Shown piece by piece: positions 21,956-32,598 of a stretch of 64,000 bases of DNA. Under the pieces are notes generated by a model. It was not told the DNA's origin. It saw only the letters and a program-made list of their open reading frames with translations, and ran no database searches. The position numbers and the translations under genes were made by a program. The DNA is from Ulota crispa (taxonomy: Eukaryota > Streptophyta > Bryopsida > Orthotrichales > Orthotrichaceae), in the NCBI GenBank assembly GCA_963920765.1, contig OY987243.1:11842001-11906000 (forward strand). The letters are read 5' to 3'. Within the stretch, counting starts at the first letter, position 1, and each line of letters begins with the position of its first letter.

Positions 21956-23713
21956 ATGAGGGAGACGCAGCAGCCCATTCCGTCGGGGTTACAGTACTCA
22001 GGGTTTGCGGCGACGCCGGTTACGAATCCCATGAGCTCTCAACAACCAGACAGTGCCAAAACCAAACACATATTGTCGCGGTACCGCCTCATCGCACCGA
22101 GGCCAGTGGCGGGGGTGAGCATAGATCAGACCACGACGGACACGCCTTCGGTGTCGTCTCTGTCCGCGGACAATGCCAGCACCACCGAGTACAAGCCCGG
22201 AAAGCGCTCCCGCAAGCGCCCGCCGGATGCCGTCACCAAGTCGGGGAAGAAGAAGCTGATCCAGAAGCCGAAGACGGAAGAGGCGACTCCGCAGCACGTG
22301 GAGCGTCATCCGCACGCCGGTCACGGGTACAATCTCACGCCGCTCTTCCCCGTGGGCGTTGCGCAGAAGTTCGGTCCCGGCGGCTGGCAGCGGTTCCACG
22401 ACAGCTTCGATCCCCGCGACCATGGGAGCGGCGTCTCGGTGTCGCTGTCGCTGTCTGCCGCGACGCAATCGCCACCGGAAGACATTGGTCTGGGGCTCCA
22501 GGTGGGAGGCGCGGGCGACGACGCAGGGTTCATGGACCGAGCAGCTCGCTTGCAATCAAGCTTCGGTGGCGAGAATGAGGTGTCGCGCTTGTTTCGACCG
22601 AGCGAGTCGCGGTTCATGGGCGGTGGCCCTTCGGTGTCGACGAGCTTCGGCACCGAGAGCGAGGTGTGCTCGTCGGAGGGAAGCGACAAGCCGGACGTGG
22701 TGACTCTGTCTCTCCTTCCCGACACGCCTTCGAACGTGAAGACTGTGATCACGTCTTCCACGCTGTCGACTTTGCCGCTTCTGCGCTCCGACCTGCGGTG
22801 GTCGACAACGACTCGGGAGAGTTCCGCCACGATGAGCGGCGATTTGAACACCAGCTTAACCATGTCCAGCACCGGACCCTTGGTAGACACCAGGACCACC
22901 ACCACCGAGACAACGACAACTACGTCGATGCCGGTGAGCCCCTGGTTCGCGCGAACCCCAACGGCGGCGGATCTCGGCGCCACCGCCATGGACATTCACG
23001 CGTTGGAGCAGCAATACGGCGGATCCTCCGAGGCCGTGTTGCTGACGGACGTCTTCGACCAGATCTTGTGGGCGAACGCTGCGTTTCATCGAATGTCCAG
23101 CGAGAAAACCAGCAGCCGAGCACAGGTTTGCCATCTCCCCAGTCGCTCGGATGCCCTAAATCCCCTTTTTTTCTGGTAGCATTCTTACACCGGGAATTCA
23201 CAACTTCCAGAAAATGGGTATAAAAACAAACCCGGATTTCCACTCAGAGATGAATAACCACCGATGGTTGAAGGTTGCTAATTGAATGTCAGCCGAGTGA
23301 TACAGAAGGAATGCTAGGCAGCAGGTATCAGTTCCACAATAGGTCTAGTAGAATGGCTCTTTATTTTGCAACACCTTCTCCGTCTTTACCCATGAAGCTA
23401 AATCCCAATTGCTTCTTAACCCCAAACAAATCCAATTGTTTAGAACACTACCATCTCCGTGCTTGCCCTGAAAGCTGAAAGTGCAATGGATTTCAAGCCT
23501 TGAGCAATTGTGTATGGATGCGAACTAACTGTGGTCGGGACGGTGTGGCGCCAGGCAATGGGTCCGCACATCGATCCTCTGGGAATTCGCACGCAGCTGG
23601 CGAGCCTGATCTTCCAACCTCCGTTTCGTGCTCCCAAGTGCAAGGGCGTGCTGTGGGGCTTCCTGAAGAAGTTCATCCTGCACCGAAGATCGGAGGACGA
23701 GACGCCTTTGTAA
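21956..23713 (+). CDS. Uncharacterised plant protein with SRYRLIAPRPV motif, copy 2
   Basis: Base-for-base the same open frame as copy 1: exon 1 at 21956-23125 with donor CAG|GTTTGC, and the conserved-looking last exon at 23505-23713. Features as for copy 1 (basic tract, Thr/Ser-rich middle, C-terminal ILWANAAFHRM). The upstream DNA differs: homology starts about 670 bases before the ATG, so any promoter element left of position 4182 in copy 1 is absent here. It could be silent, use an alternative promoter, or be driven by elements within the shared leader. The absence of any substitution means it has not had time to decay, so coding status cannot be judged from mutations. Confidence 0.5.
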
Positions 23714-25629
23714 GCTCCGGTCTTTACTTTACTTTACTTCACTTCTCCTGGCTTGGATACCAGGCTTCCTGAGGCAAGCGCCACCGACCTGTCCTGCGGC
23801 AGTGCACATCCCATGCGATCCGCAATCCTTCTGTCAGGAACGAGGTTGCTACAAGAATTTGGAGCTGGGATTTCAGGTGGGTTCGTCTCCTACGAAGCTT
23901 TTTTCTCCCACGCTCATAACATTCTGCGACACTGGAATTGTTTATGGGTGAAACTGTAGCCAAATCTGGGGCTTGGACAATGAGGTTAGGGTACAGTTCT
24001 AATATTTAAATTTTGAACTATGATAACTTCTGCAATCCAAGAGTTACAAAGTTGCTTGCATTCCAGTAATTCTTGACCTTGACAGATAGCTTGACAGTTT
24101 CTTGTTTATAGTGTGAGGAGGTTTGTATGAAAGAGCTGGGGGATGATGTTTGGGTGTACTGTGTAGAAGCCCTAGTTCATTCATACTGTATTTAAAAAAA
24201 ACAATATGTGTTGAGTTCTTTGCTCAGTTGCTTGCAAGCAGGATGTAAGAAGTAGTATTAGCTCCAGTAATTGTAGATAACTGTGCTCGGATGCTACTAA
24301 GGTGTACATTCCTTGTTGAGTAAGAATCAGTGTTTCTGTTATGGTTGGGATATGTAGAAGGTGTGCTGAGCTTTGGTATTCGTGAGGAACGCAGGTGTTG
24401 CAGCGGTCTCCAGGCTTGACGTGCAAACTCCTCCGCGACAATGAAAGAGTTGTAGAACATGAGCAGGTATTGGATCAACACACTTTGTGCAATGATTTGC
24501 TGAAGAAACTAGGGTTTTTTAAATTATAACGATCTTTTTTCTTCTGCACTCCTTTTCGACCTCCTTACCTTTTTCTTCTTTGTCACTTTGGCGACAGGGT
24601 TAAGTTGCTCATGAGTTAGGAAGCGATGGCAGCTGAGATGATTATAGGAGCCAGCACGCCACGTGGATGGTACCTGGGCAGTCAAGGCACGTAGCAAAGC
24701 TCTGTGTTACGTTAGTGGGTGGCAAGATAAGGAATGTGGACAAAACATCCTTTACCAAGCGACCCTACAAAGAGACCCAACAAACAAACTCTTCAAAAGA
24801 GCCTCGGCAAGAAGAGGGCCACATCTTCTCAACCAACAACCAAGAGCTTTTATTTTATTTTATTGAGGTGGGTGCTAGGATCCATAAATGAACTAGGGAG
24901 TGACCATTAGGACTATTTTTTTTTTTAATGTTTTTATTGCCCTTTAACTTATAAAGGTTATTGTGCAAAGGGATCCTTGTAGAGGAAGGGGTTCGGCCCC
25001 TGTGAATTGGTATTGGAAGAGTGGCGAATATGGTTTTAGCAAAACCTGCTGTTGAATATGAAAAGCAAGTTTTATCCTAGCCTCTCTAGTGATGATGCCT
25101 TCTTAGAAGAAATGGGTTTCCGAATGTGCCCCTCATGTTTGATCGGTGCTGGACACGTGGAACCTTATTCAAACATATGTGTACATATGATTGGTATTTA
25201 TGGCATAATTTTTGCCTAATGTACCATGTTCAATCAATCAATTAACGAAAAGAAATTCCTGTTGCTCACAGTTTCACACAGTTTTCTTTTCCAATGGTTT
25301 CATTGAGAATTTATCGTGGCACGTGTCTCTATCGCCTCATCAAATATTGTGTTGTTTAGGGTTCAATTAGTGCCTTTGCACTATAGTAATTATTATGTTT
25401 TTTGGATGAACTTGTGGTTGTGTATTGTTCAAAGTTTTTGTATGCAAGATCTTGTGAGGGTTCATGCATGGTTTTTAGGACTACAGGCAAGAAGTTCAAG
25501 AATTGAGCCACCTTATTGGACAAAGGTAACTCACAGATTGGGCATTCTGGTTCGCTCAAGGTAATTCAAGAATGGAGAACTGTGTTGGTTAATAGAGAAC
25601 AAATGATTCTAAGTACTTTACATCAGAAG
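23714..25629. other. Duplicated downstream DNA, copy 2
   Basis: This pairs with 6610-9095 and 11430-12300 of the first block. It includes the conserved island 24380-24495 and the identical patch at about 24966-25223. Sites equivalent to 9099-11420 and 11615-12242 are uninterrupted here. No gene apart from the small frame below. Confidence 0.6.
25058..25219 (+). CDS. Possible 53-residue small ORF, copy 2
   Basis: Same sequence as the frame at 8780-8941 (starts MKSKFYPSLS, ends GIIFA then TAA). It is kept without change although flanking DNA beyond about 25223 and before about 24966 is diverged between the copies. No recognised domain; protein expression is not shown. Confidence 0.2.
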   Translation: MKSKFYPSLSSDDAFLEEMGFRMCPSCLIGAGHVEPYSNICVHMIGIYGIIFA

Positions 25630-26326
25630 TTAACCCCTGAGCGCCCGGGGGAAATTTTGCGATTGCAGCCTGGTTGAGACCTTTGTGCATAAAAGTGTCA
25701 GCCACATTCTTGAAAAAAACATCCGGTCTGATTGACCGTTGAAAAAGGCAGATGACTTGTCTTCCCATGGTGTGGTGAAATTTGGCAAGTTTTGACCATT
25801 TAGTTTGGGATTTTATGTGGGTCAAACTTGGGTTGACTTCTGCAATTTCAGTTGACTTCTGCAATTTCAGTACAGTAAAATTAGGGGGGTTTTTTCACTT
25901 TGGGTTCAGGAATTCTTATGGAATACGTATCTAACAAGGTTGAAATTTTGATGGTTGTGGGGAGAGTATATACCAATGCACGTATCAAGTTTTAGAGTTC
26001 ACAGATTAGTGCAGACCCTTGTTTTTGGGTCCCAAAATTGACAGTGTCATTGGTCAGTGGATTGCCTCCAACCTGTTGCCCAAGCTCCCTCGCAATCTAC
26101 CCATACCTGCAAACACAAAAAATTGCAATTCCTAATCCCTGGCCACTCAGTTACCTCCAAGTACAACACCCCATACAATGATCGACCAATCTCAGGTAGA
26201 GTCCCTAATACCTCCTTGCCTGCAAGTACATTGTACTTGCCAGTACAGAATGCAGAGAGGCTTTAATTCAAGAGAAATTAGATCCAGAGGGGTAAAATAT
26301 GAGGTTCTGGGGTGCTCAAGGGTTAA
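25630..26326. mobile_element. TTAA-family element, about 700 bp
   Basis: Left TTAACCCCTGAGCGCCC and right GGTGCTCAAGGGTTAA, with TTAA at 25630-25633 and 26323-26326. It contains a 19-bp tandem duplication (GTTGACTTCTGCAATTTCA at 25832 and 25851). The interior is not shared with the 650-bp subtype. Copy 1 of the segmental duplication has CTAA at the equivalent place (12299-12302), i.e. an empty site with one substitution. Confidence 0.75.
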
Positions 26327-26640
26327 GGTAGGAACACTCATAAGCATCATTGTCCCATAATTGTCACCTCTGAAATTTTGGAAAATCTATGGAAGTGAAT
26401 AGATGTAATGACAAGAATGTACAACATGTGAACATGAAATCTTGAAAGTGGTTATGGGTGCAATGGCAGTTTGCTCTTTATAAATTCACAGCTTATTCTC
26501 ACAATATCCAAATAATACATTTGAAAGTGCAAATTCAATATTTTTCTGTTCCTAATAGGATCTTTTAATTTGCTAGCTGTTTATTGATACTCATCATGTT
26601 GAAATCCTTAGTTTGACGCTTATGGGTGCTCCTACCTTAA
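26323..26640. mobile_element. TTAA-bounded MITE, GGTAGG ends
   Basis: The ends TTAAGGTAGGAACACTCATA and its counterpart (reverse complement TTAAGGTAGGAGCACCCATA) form inverted repeats of about 23 bp. TTAA on both sides is shared with the neighbouring elements at 26323-26326 and 26637-26640. 318 bp, non-coding. It appears inserted exactly at a TTAA that had joined the two flanking elements. Confidence 0.75.
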
Positions 26641-27289
26641 CCCCTAAATGCCCAAGCCCTATCTGAGCTTCTTGGAATTTCCATAAAACAGAACAATCAA
26701 CCAACCTTTTCAAAAATTTCATCAAATTCTTTTCAATTGTAACCGTACAAATTTAAACTGAACATGTTAGACATTACATGGAAAAAGAAAACACAAAAAC
26801 ATCACTTATAGTTTGAAAGATTATAATGTTTGAACATGAGGGTGTTAAAACCGCAAAAGTGACTTATAAATTTCTAATCCTCATTTCACATGTCAAATCT
26901 AAAAAGTTGGTTACCAAAAAAATATGAGGTTTTAAGATCACTACATGTTTAACTTTAATCAATTTACAACTTTCAAAATCTACTCCTATATATTTTTTAA
27001 ATAGATTTCTGATGTGATTTTTTCTCCAAGCTCTAGTGTATTTGAGGTTCATTTTCAAGATCTTCCAACACTAGAAAACTCAAGATTGCAGTGGATGCCC
27101 TTATACAAATTCTTGAGTAGAAAAACCATCAATTTTCATTTTCAAAATCAGATTTTTGATGTTGGAAATAGACTTCAAAACCAACTTATATTGAAAAAAA
27201 ATACTGAAAATAGTGATTTGATAAGGTTTTATTCATCTTCAAAGTTTTGTTGTGACCTAAATCTAGTTGCTTGGGCATTCAGGGGTTAA
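26637..27289. mobile_element. TTAA-family element, 650-bp subtype, reverse copy
   Basis: Begins TTAACCCCTAAATGCCC, ends GGGCATTCAGGGGTTAA. Full-length homologue of 9246-9892 in the opposite orientation. Short chance frames only. Its right TTAA (27286-27289) is followed by GACTCAAGTA, the same bases that follow CTAA at 12299-12302 in the other duplicate. Confidence 0.85.
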
Positions 27290-27304
27290 GACTCAAGTAC
27301 AATA

Positions 27305-27471
27305 GTGCTTGGTTAAGATGAAGGTATCCAGATGGAATATTCATTTCATCTTAAGAGAGCATTCATTGTAGCCAAACATCCCCAATATTGAACGTGCTGG
27401 GCTACTTCCATGTCAAGGACAGTGATCTTATCCAAGCATTTTTCTTACACATGTTCATCTTAGCCAGGTAC
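27305..27471. mobile_element. TA-flanked MITE, GTGCTTGGTTAAGATGAA ends
   Basis: Left GTGCTTGGTTAAGATGAA, right the reverse complement of TTCATCTTAGCCAGGTAC, with TA at 27303-27304 and 27472-27473. 167 bp. In copy 1 of the duplication the flanks are joined (GACTCAAGTATGTGGAAAGG at about 12303), so it is an insertion private to copy 2. The target fits Tc1/mariner-type movement. Confidence 0.75.
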
Positions 27472-27567
27472 TACTATATATGGAAATGACGTACTGCTTA
27501 CATGGTATCATTTTGATTGTCAATCATTCCCTCAAAGTGCACTTTCATATTGGGACCAAGTTACATC

Positions 27568-28812
27568 TGAACCCCTAAAAGCCCATTGTTCCTAAAGTGG
27601 ATAAATTCGATTTTGGGTAGACTTATTCTATTGGGAATTTTGATCAAATTTTGATGAAATAGAGTTTGCAAGTGCTACATGCACGTATAACTTTTGTTGA
27701 AATCAAATTTACAAATACAAAATCATTGGTGTTTTATAGGTTTTTTTTGTTCAAGGGACAATTTGGGCAAATCACTTTTCTGTGACTTCTCCCAAAAGCA
27801 ACCAATGAAAGCACAATCCTTTATTAGAGTATGTCCAAAGCAACATTGTACTATATGAATACATTATTATTTATGATACATACAATAGCACTTGAAATGC
27901 AGTAGTTATTAGAGCTTTGGTTCATTTTTTTAGGGGCTGTCTATAAGGGTGACGTCTCTCATTCTATTATTTGGGTTGCTACAATTCAAAATAAGCCCTC
28001 ATAAATTTGGTTTGCAAAATTCCCCCTAGTGTAGTGTGATTTTCAAGCACATGTTTGTAATGCAAGAACATGTAGGGTGCGTTCCATGTCTTTGTTGGCC
28101 TTGAAAATTTGTGAAAATATGTTTAATATGATTTAGAGAATGTTGGACAATTCTTTACAATACTCATTTTGCAATAATGTTCACAATATGTGGTCAAAGG
28201 GGTCTAAGAGTATTGGGGAAAGGTCAAAATAAACTTTTCATACTAACTTGAAATTATCATATCTCTCAATCCATAAGGTTAAATGCCATGAAACTTTCAC
28301 CATGGCTCCTTGCATAATTCTAATGTAAGATCCTATAGTTAGGTGTGTAGAAAAAAGAATAGATTTCTCTTGAAATTGAACATTTGAAAATGGTAGTTTT
28401 GAGCAACGCTACCTTGTCAAATATTTTTTGGGGTCTAGTCATTGTATTGTCTATCTGACATCCAATGTCGCACATGACAAATGTCAAGTATGAGTGACAT
28501 TTTGTCTAATGAGGCGATATTTAACAAGTTGAGGTAATTTGAAAATCTACTTTAAATACGACCCAAAATGTAGAATCTAATAAGTGTATATAAAATTGAG
28601 ATACTCCAATAAAATGAAACATCAATATGTCAAGATCAGAAATAGGGAGTGCTTTATTTAAAAATCAACCTTAAAATTAACTTTACTAGACAGGTGGAGG
28701 GGCTCTTGTCTATTTGTGACGTTGTGTTTGTCGAGTTGTCGCCATGTTGGGGAAGACAACATTGGTTTTGAGTGTTTTTTGAGAAAAATGAGCTTGGGCA
28801 TTTAGGGATTAA
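27568..28812. mobile_element. TTAA-family element, about 1.2 kb
   Basis: Left end TGAACCCCTAAAAGCCC directly after the duplicated flank GGGACCAAGTTACATC. Right end GGGCATTTAGGGATTAA with TTAA at 28809-28812. No long frame. It shares its left insertion position with the element at 12627 in the other copy, although the interiors differ. Confidence 0.6.
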
Positions 28813-31800
28813 TAAAACATAATATTTTTGGAATGTTCACTTGGCCAACTTCTTTTGTTGAATTATTTGTTGTTCTCCTCCCTTCCCTTCCTTCATTTAG
28901 CCATTTTTTCTTGTTGTTGTTTATTATTTTAATTTTTTTGTTTTAGCATAAATCTTGAGAGATTCTTGTAAAGATCCTTGGACCTTCTAAAGTGTCATTT
29001 GTGGCCATGTTTGAGGAATTTTAGATTTGTTCATATTGGATTTTTGCATTCTTGGCAATAGTGGGCATCAAGAGTGGAACTTATAGGAGAATAGTAAACA
29101 CTTGACTACCACATGTGACAAAACTAGAGAAAAATCCAAAAATGAACTTTGATGCCCATCTTGTAACTATGTACAAATTTGTCTTTATTTGTCACATGGG
29201 GAGACACTCAACAAAATAAATCCCAAGCATTAAGAAGGTTTCTTGAATTCTAGCACCTCTTTTGTGGTTTTCAAAAACCTAAACAAAACATCTTCAAAGA
29301 TGCAATTGGTTACCCATGATTTCAAGCCTACTATTAATTACTTGGCTTTTCAACCTTCCAAAAAAATTCAATGTTGATGCCTACCAAAATAAGTAGCCTT
29401 CTTAGAATTGCCGTTGATATATTTCAATTTAAACCCTATTTATCTTGATATTGTAAATCTTCATTTGAATGTGAGCAAAAGGGAGTGTTGATGTTAATTT
29501 TGTGTACTTGTTTAGTTGGGACAAGTGAGTCATGCTTGCTTTGGTTTTGAGCGCCTAATTTGACTCCCAATTTTGGTTTTTATATGGAATTTTAAGGATG
29601 AAACTTTTCTTGTTGAATTGAGTTGGATATTAATTCTACATATTCTTACTTATTTAACTGCTTTAGTATGATATTTTGGATGCTTTTGAAGCACCAATGA
29701 AGAAGTACATGAACAAGACATTTGAATTGGAGAGAATCAAGGCTAGAGTAGTAGTAGCAATGAGTGCCAAAGCTATGATAGTACGAGTGTTTTACAAAGT
29801 ACTTTTGGGAAGTACCTTGTTGTTGCTAATCCCAATTTAAAAGATGGTCTTTTGCAAAAGGTGTGTGAATTTACTTTTAATGCGCAATTTGTTTTCTTTT
29901 AAGTTCATTGAATAAAAGTTTTCAATTTTGAAATTGTTTTTGCTAGATCCATTGCTACTTTTTGAATGCTATCTTAAAGGCTAAATGACTTTGTGTTTAT
30001 TTTTTTGTTACTATGTGATTCACTTTAAAATTTTCTTCAACTCATGTTATATGTTTTCACAAAGATTGTTTTTGTAGGTTATTAGACATTGGAGTTATAA
30101 TCTACAACTGAAAGTGATATTGAATAAATTATTACTTGTTGCTACAGCTATGGTACCATCTTCTTATAAAATTCAATGGTTAAAATGGGGAAACTCTACG
30201 ATAAACACTAGTGAAATGCATGCCACTTCTGCTAAGCTTTTTTCAAAGAAAGACTTAAAAATTTGGTTGAATAAAGTTGTTTTCTCTACTAAAGCAAGAT
30301 ACTTTTGCTTAAATTTTTGCAAACTAGTCTTTTGGGCTTTAAAATATTTCAATTCTTAGTTTTTGTACTAAAAACCTTCTATAAATTAATTTCAAAATAT
30401 TTACATTGTTCTTTTGAAACTGCAATTGCAAAAAGCTACAAAAGAGTCTTTTACAAAAATTGCAGCTAAAGATAGAGTCCCAATATGATTATTTCAAAAA
30501 ACCATTGACATTGTCAAAGTTCATTGATTTTTGGTGATTGAAGTTGTGGAAGTAAGCTTTTATTTCATTTTTCTAAGCAAAATAGTTCTTCTCCAAAAGT
30601 AAATTTTCAAGGACAATCAAAAACTAACTTTGTTGTGGCATGCACTTGTTTAGATAATCCAAGTTTATCTCTTGTGTTCATTATCCTTTTTGTTAGTTTG
30701 TTTTTCAGGCTATTGCTATTTTTACATATGTTTTTTTTTTAATTCACATGTCATTTGGTCAGTAGGTATTTTTCATTTGAGTTGTTACCCAAAATTGCAA
30801 TTGTGGAGTCACAAATGCTATTTTTTTTCAACTCTTAGGTTGACAAGACATCACCAAATTACATATATACTACTACACAACTCTGAGTATGGTCAACAAT
30901 GCATTTGAAGGGCAAAGGTTGGTATTTGGATTACTTTATAGGTATTTATTTGGAAGAAGAGCAAGCCCAAAAATATAATATTGACAAGTTAGACATCCAT
31001 GGCTCTTGCATGTACGCAACATGGCATTTTTTTCTAGCAAAATGGAGTTAAAATTGGCCAAAAATTGACACATTTGCACCACTCTAAGTTGGTCCCTCCA
31101 TTTATTGTACAAAGCACTATTGACAATTGTAATCTGGCAAACAAAACAAAAATGTCCATATGCAAGTGATGACATGCATGAGGAAGAAGATAGGTCTCAC
31201 CTGCATGCCAAAGAAATGAAGAAAGTATTGACTCTAAGATCTAAGGATGTTAAGAAGGCATAAACTCAACAACTAAAGGAGGTTAAAATGGTAGCTAAGC
31301 CAAAAACTAGAGCGGCTACGAAGGCAAAAAAGATACTAAATAAAACCAACCAACTTGAAGGCCAAGTTTCACAAAGGAGTTCAAGGAACAAGACCCAAGT
31401 GTAGCATTTGAATGAGCCACTTTAGCCTTCTCCACTTTAGTCAATGAAAGAGATGGTTCAAAGAAGAAACTGGCCTCCTTGGCTAGATTGTCCTTGTCAA
31501 GTTCTTGAAAATTGGGCTTCCTTGGCATTAACAAAGTTTGTATCACTTTTTTTTCCTCATATTTTTCTATTCCTTGAACTTTTGACAATTGTGAAGGAGT
31601 ATTTTACAAAACATTCTAAGTTCATCAAAAAGTGGGTTGATATGAAATCATTCTTGAATCTTGTAAGTCCTAATTATATCCAAATGTTTCTTGTAACATA
31701 TTTATGTGTACATTAGGTCGTTTTAATTTATCAATTTCTTTAATTGTATGCTGCATATAGGTGGCAGCCCTCATTCTTTCAATAGCGTGAGCAATAGTAA

Positions 31801-32590
31801 GGGTGTAGTGTATTTTAATGTACCAAAAAATATGCCAACACTTGGACTACTTGTTCTTCCATCTTCCATTTCACTGTGGAATGCACAGTATTATGATTTT
31901 GTGAAGATTTTTTTTACTTTCCTTTAAATTTTCTACGCAATGATGAAGCCATCATTATCTTTCATACTGACATTGTGCATTTGAAGTCTATTTTCAAAAA
32001 TTTGTTTGTTTGTAAATCATTTCAAGGTCCACACATAGTGATTGGAGATAAGCCATGTGCATCTAGCAAGCACCAAAGACTCTACAAAGAATGTAAGTGA
32101 TTGCGTTTTCTTTTCTTTTCATCTATTTATATTTATGTTAGTTTCTGGAGTTTGTATTATGATTTTTATTTGAATGTGTATTTTCAGACACTTTGGTTTT
32201 ATATCAAAACTAGTGCTTTTTCTCCATGTTTATAGGTCAATTCAAATTTACTACAAAAAACTCAAGCTCATTGCTCATGGTTCTCGGCTCACAATATAGC
32301 ATTCCCCTTGGGCAACCGAGGGTGACTTGCAATTTTTTTGCATGACAATGCCCCATCCTACTTCAGCATTCATTGCAAGTTTGTATATCAAGGTAAGTGC
32401 CACTACAATGGTAAGAAATTGGGATGATAGATTATAGAGCTCAAAAATGTGAACCTTGTATTCAAAGCCCGTAAGCAAAACTCTTGCCGTAACAACACTA
32501 ATGAGGCATATGAAAATTTTATTGATAGTGATATAAATTGTAGGTATGTCAATATACAAATAAATGTTGTTGTCTAAGGTAACAAACCAA
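28813..32590. other. AT-rich, decayed DNA without an assignable gene
   Basis: Several short frames (for example around 30114-30359, 31190-31420, 31444-31716 and 31930-32090 on the plus strand) have mixed, codon-like composition with lysine-rich parts, and could be remnants of one or more coding mobile elements. I recognise no domain. The stretch 30658-30855 is the end of segmental duplicate 2. Confidence 0.35.
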
Positions 32591-32598
32591 GAGTTTAT

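Larger units (their letters stand above)
21287..30860 (+). repeat. Segmental duplication, copy 2 (partner 4182-13750, direct)
   Basis: Collinear with copy 1, offset 17104-17105 in the gene part. It begins abruptly at CCCCGGACTTTG. It lacks the Stowaway-ended element, the Tc1-like element and the MITE found in copy 1. It carries its own insertions instead: three TTAA-bounded elements at 25630-27289, a TA-flanked MITE at 27305-27471 and a TTAA element at 27568-28812. The last homologous stretch is 30658-30855. Confidence 0.9.

Noticed and set aside
21838-22578. 246-codon plus frame overlapping gene copy 2
   Set aside because: It is an out-of-frame shadow. The equivalent frame in copy 1 is shorter because of the one-base poly-G difference, and its composition (Arg/Gly-rich) is that of a shifted reading of the real frame.
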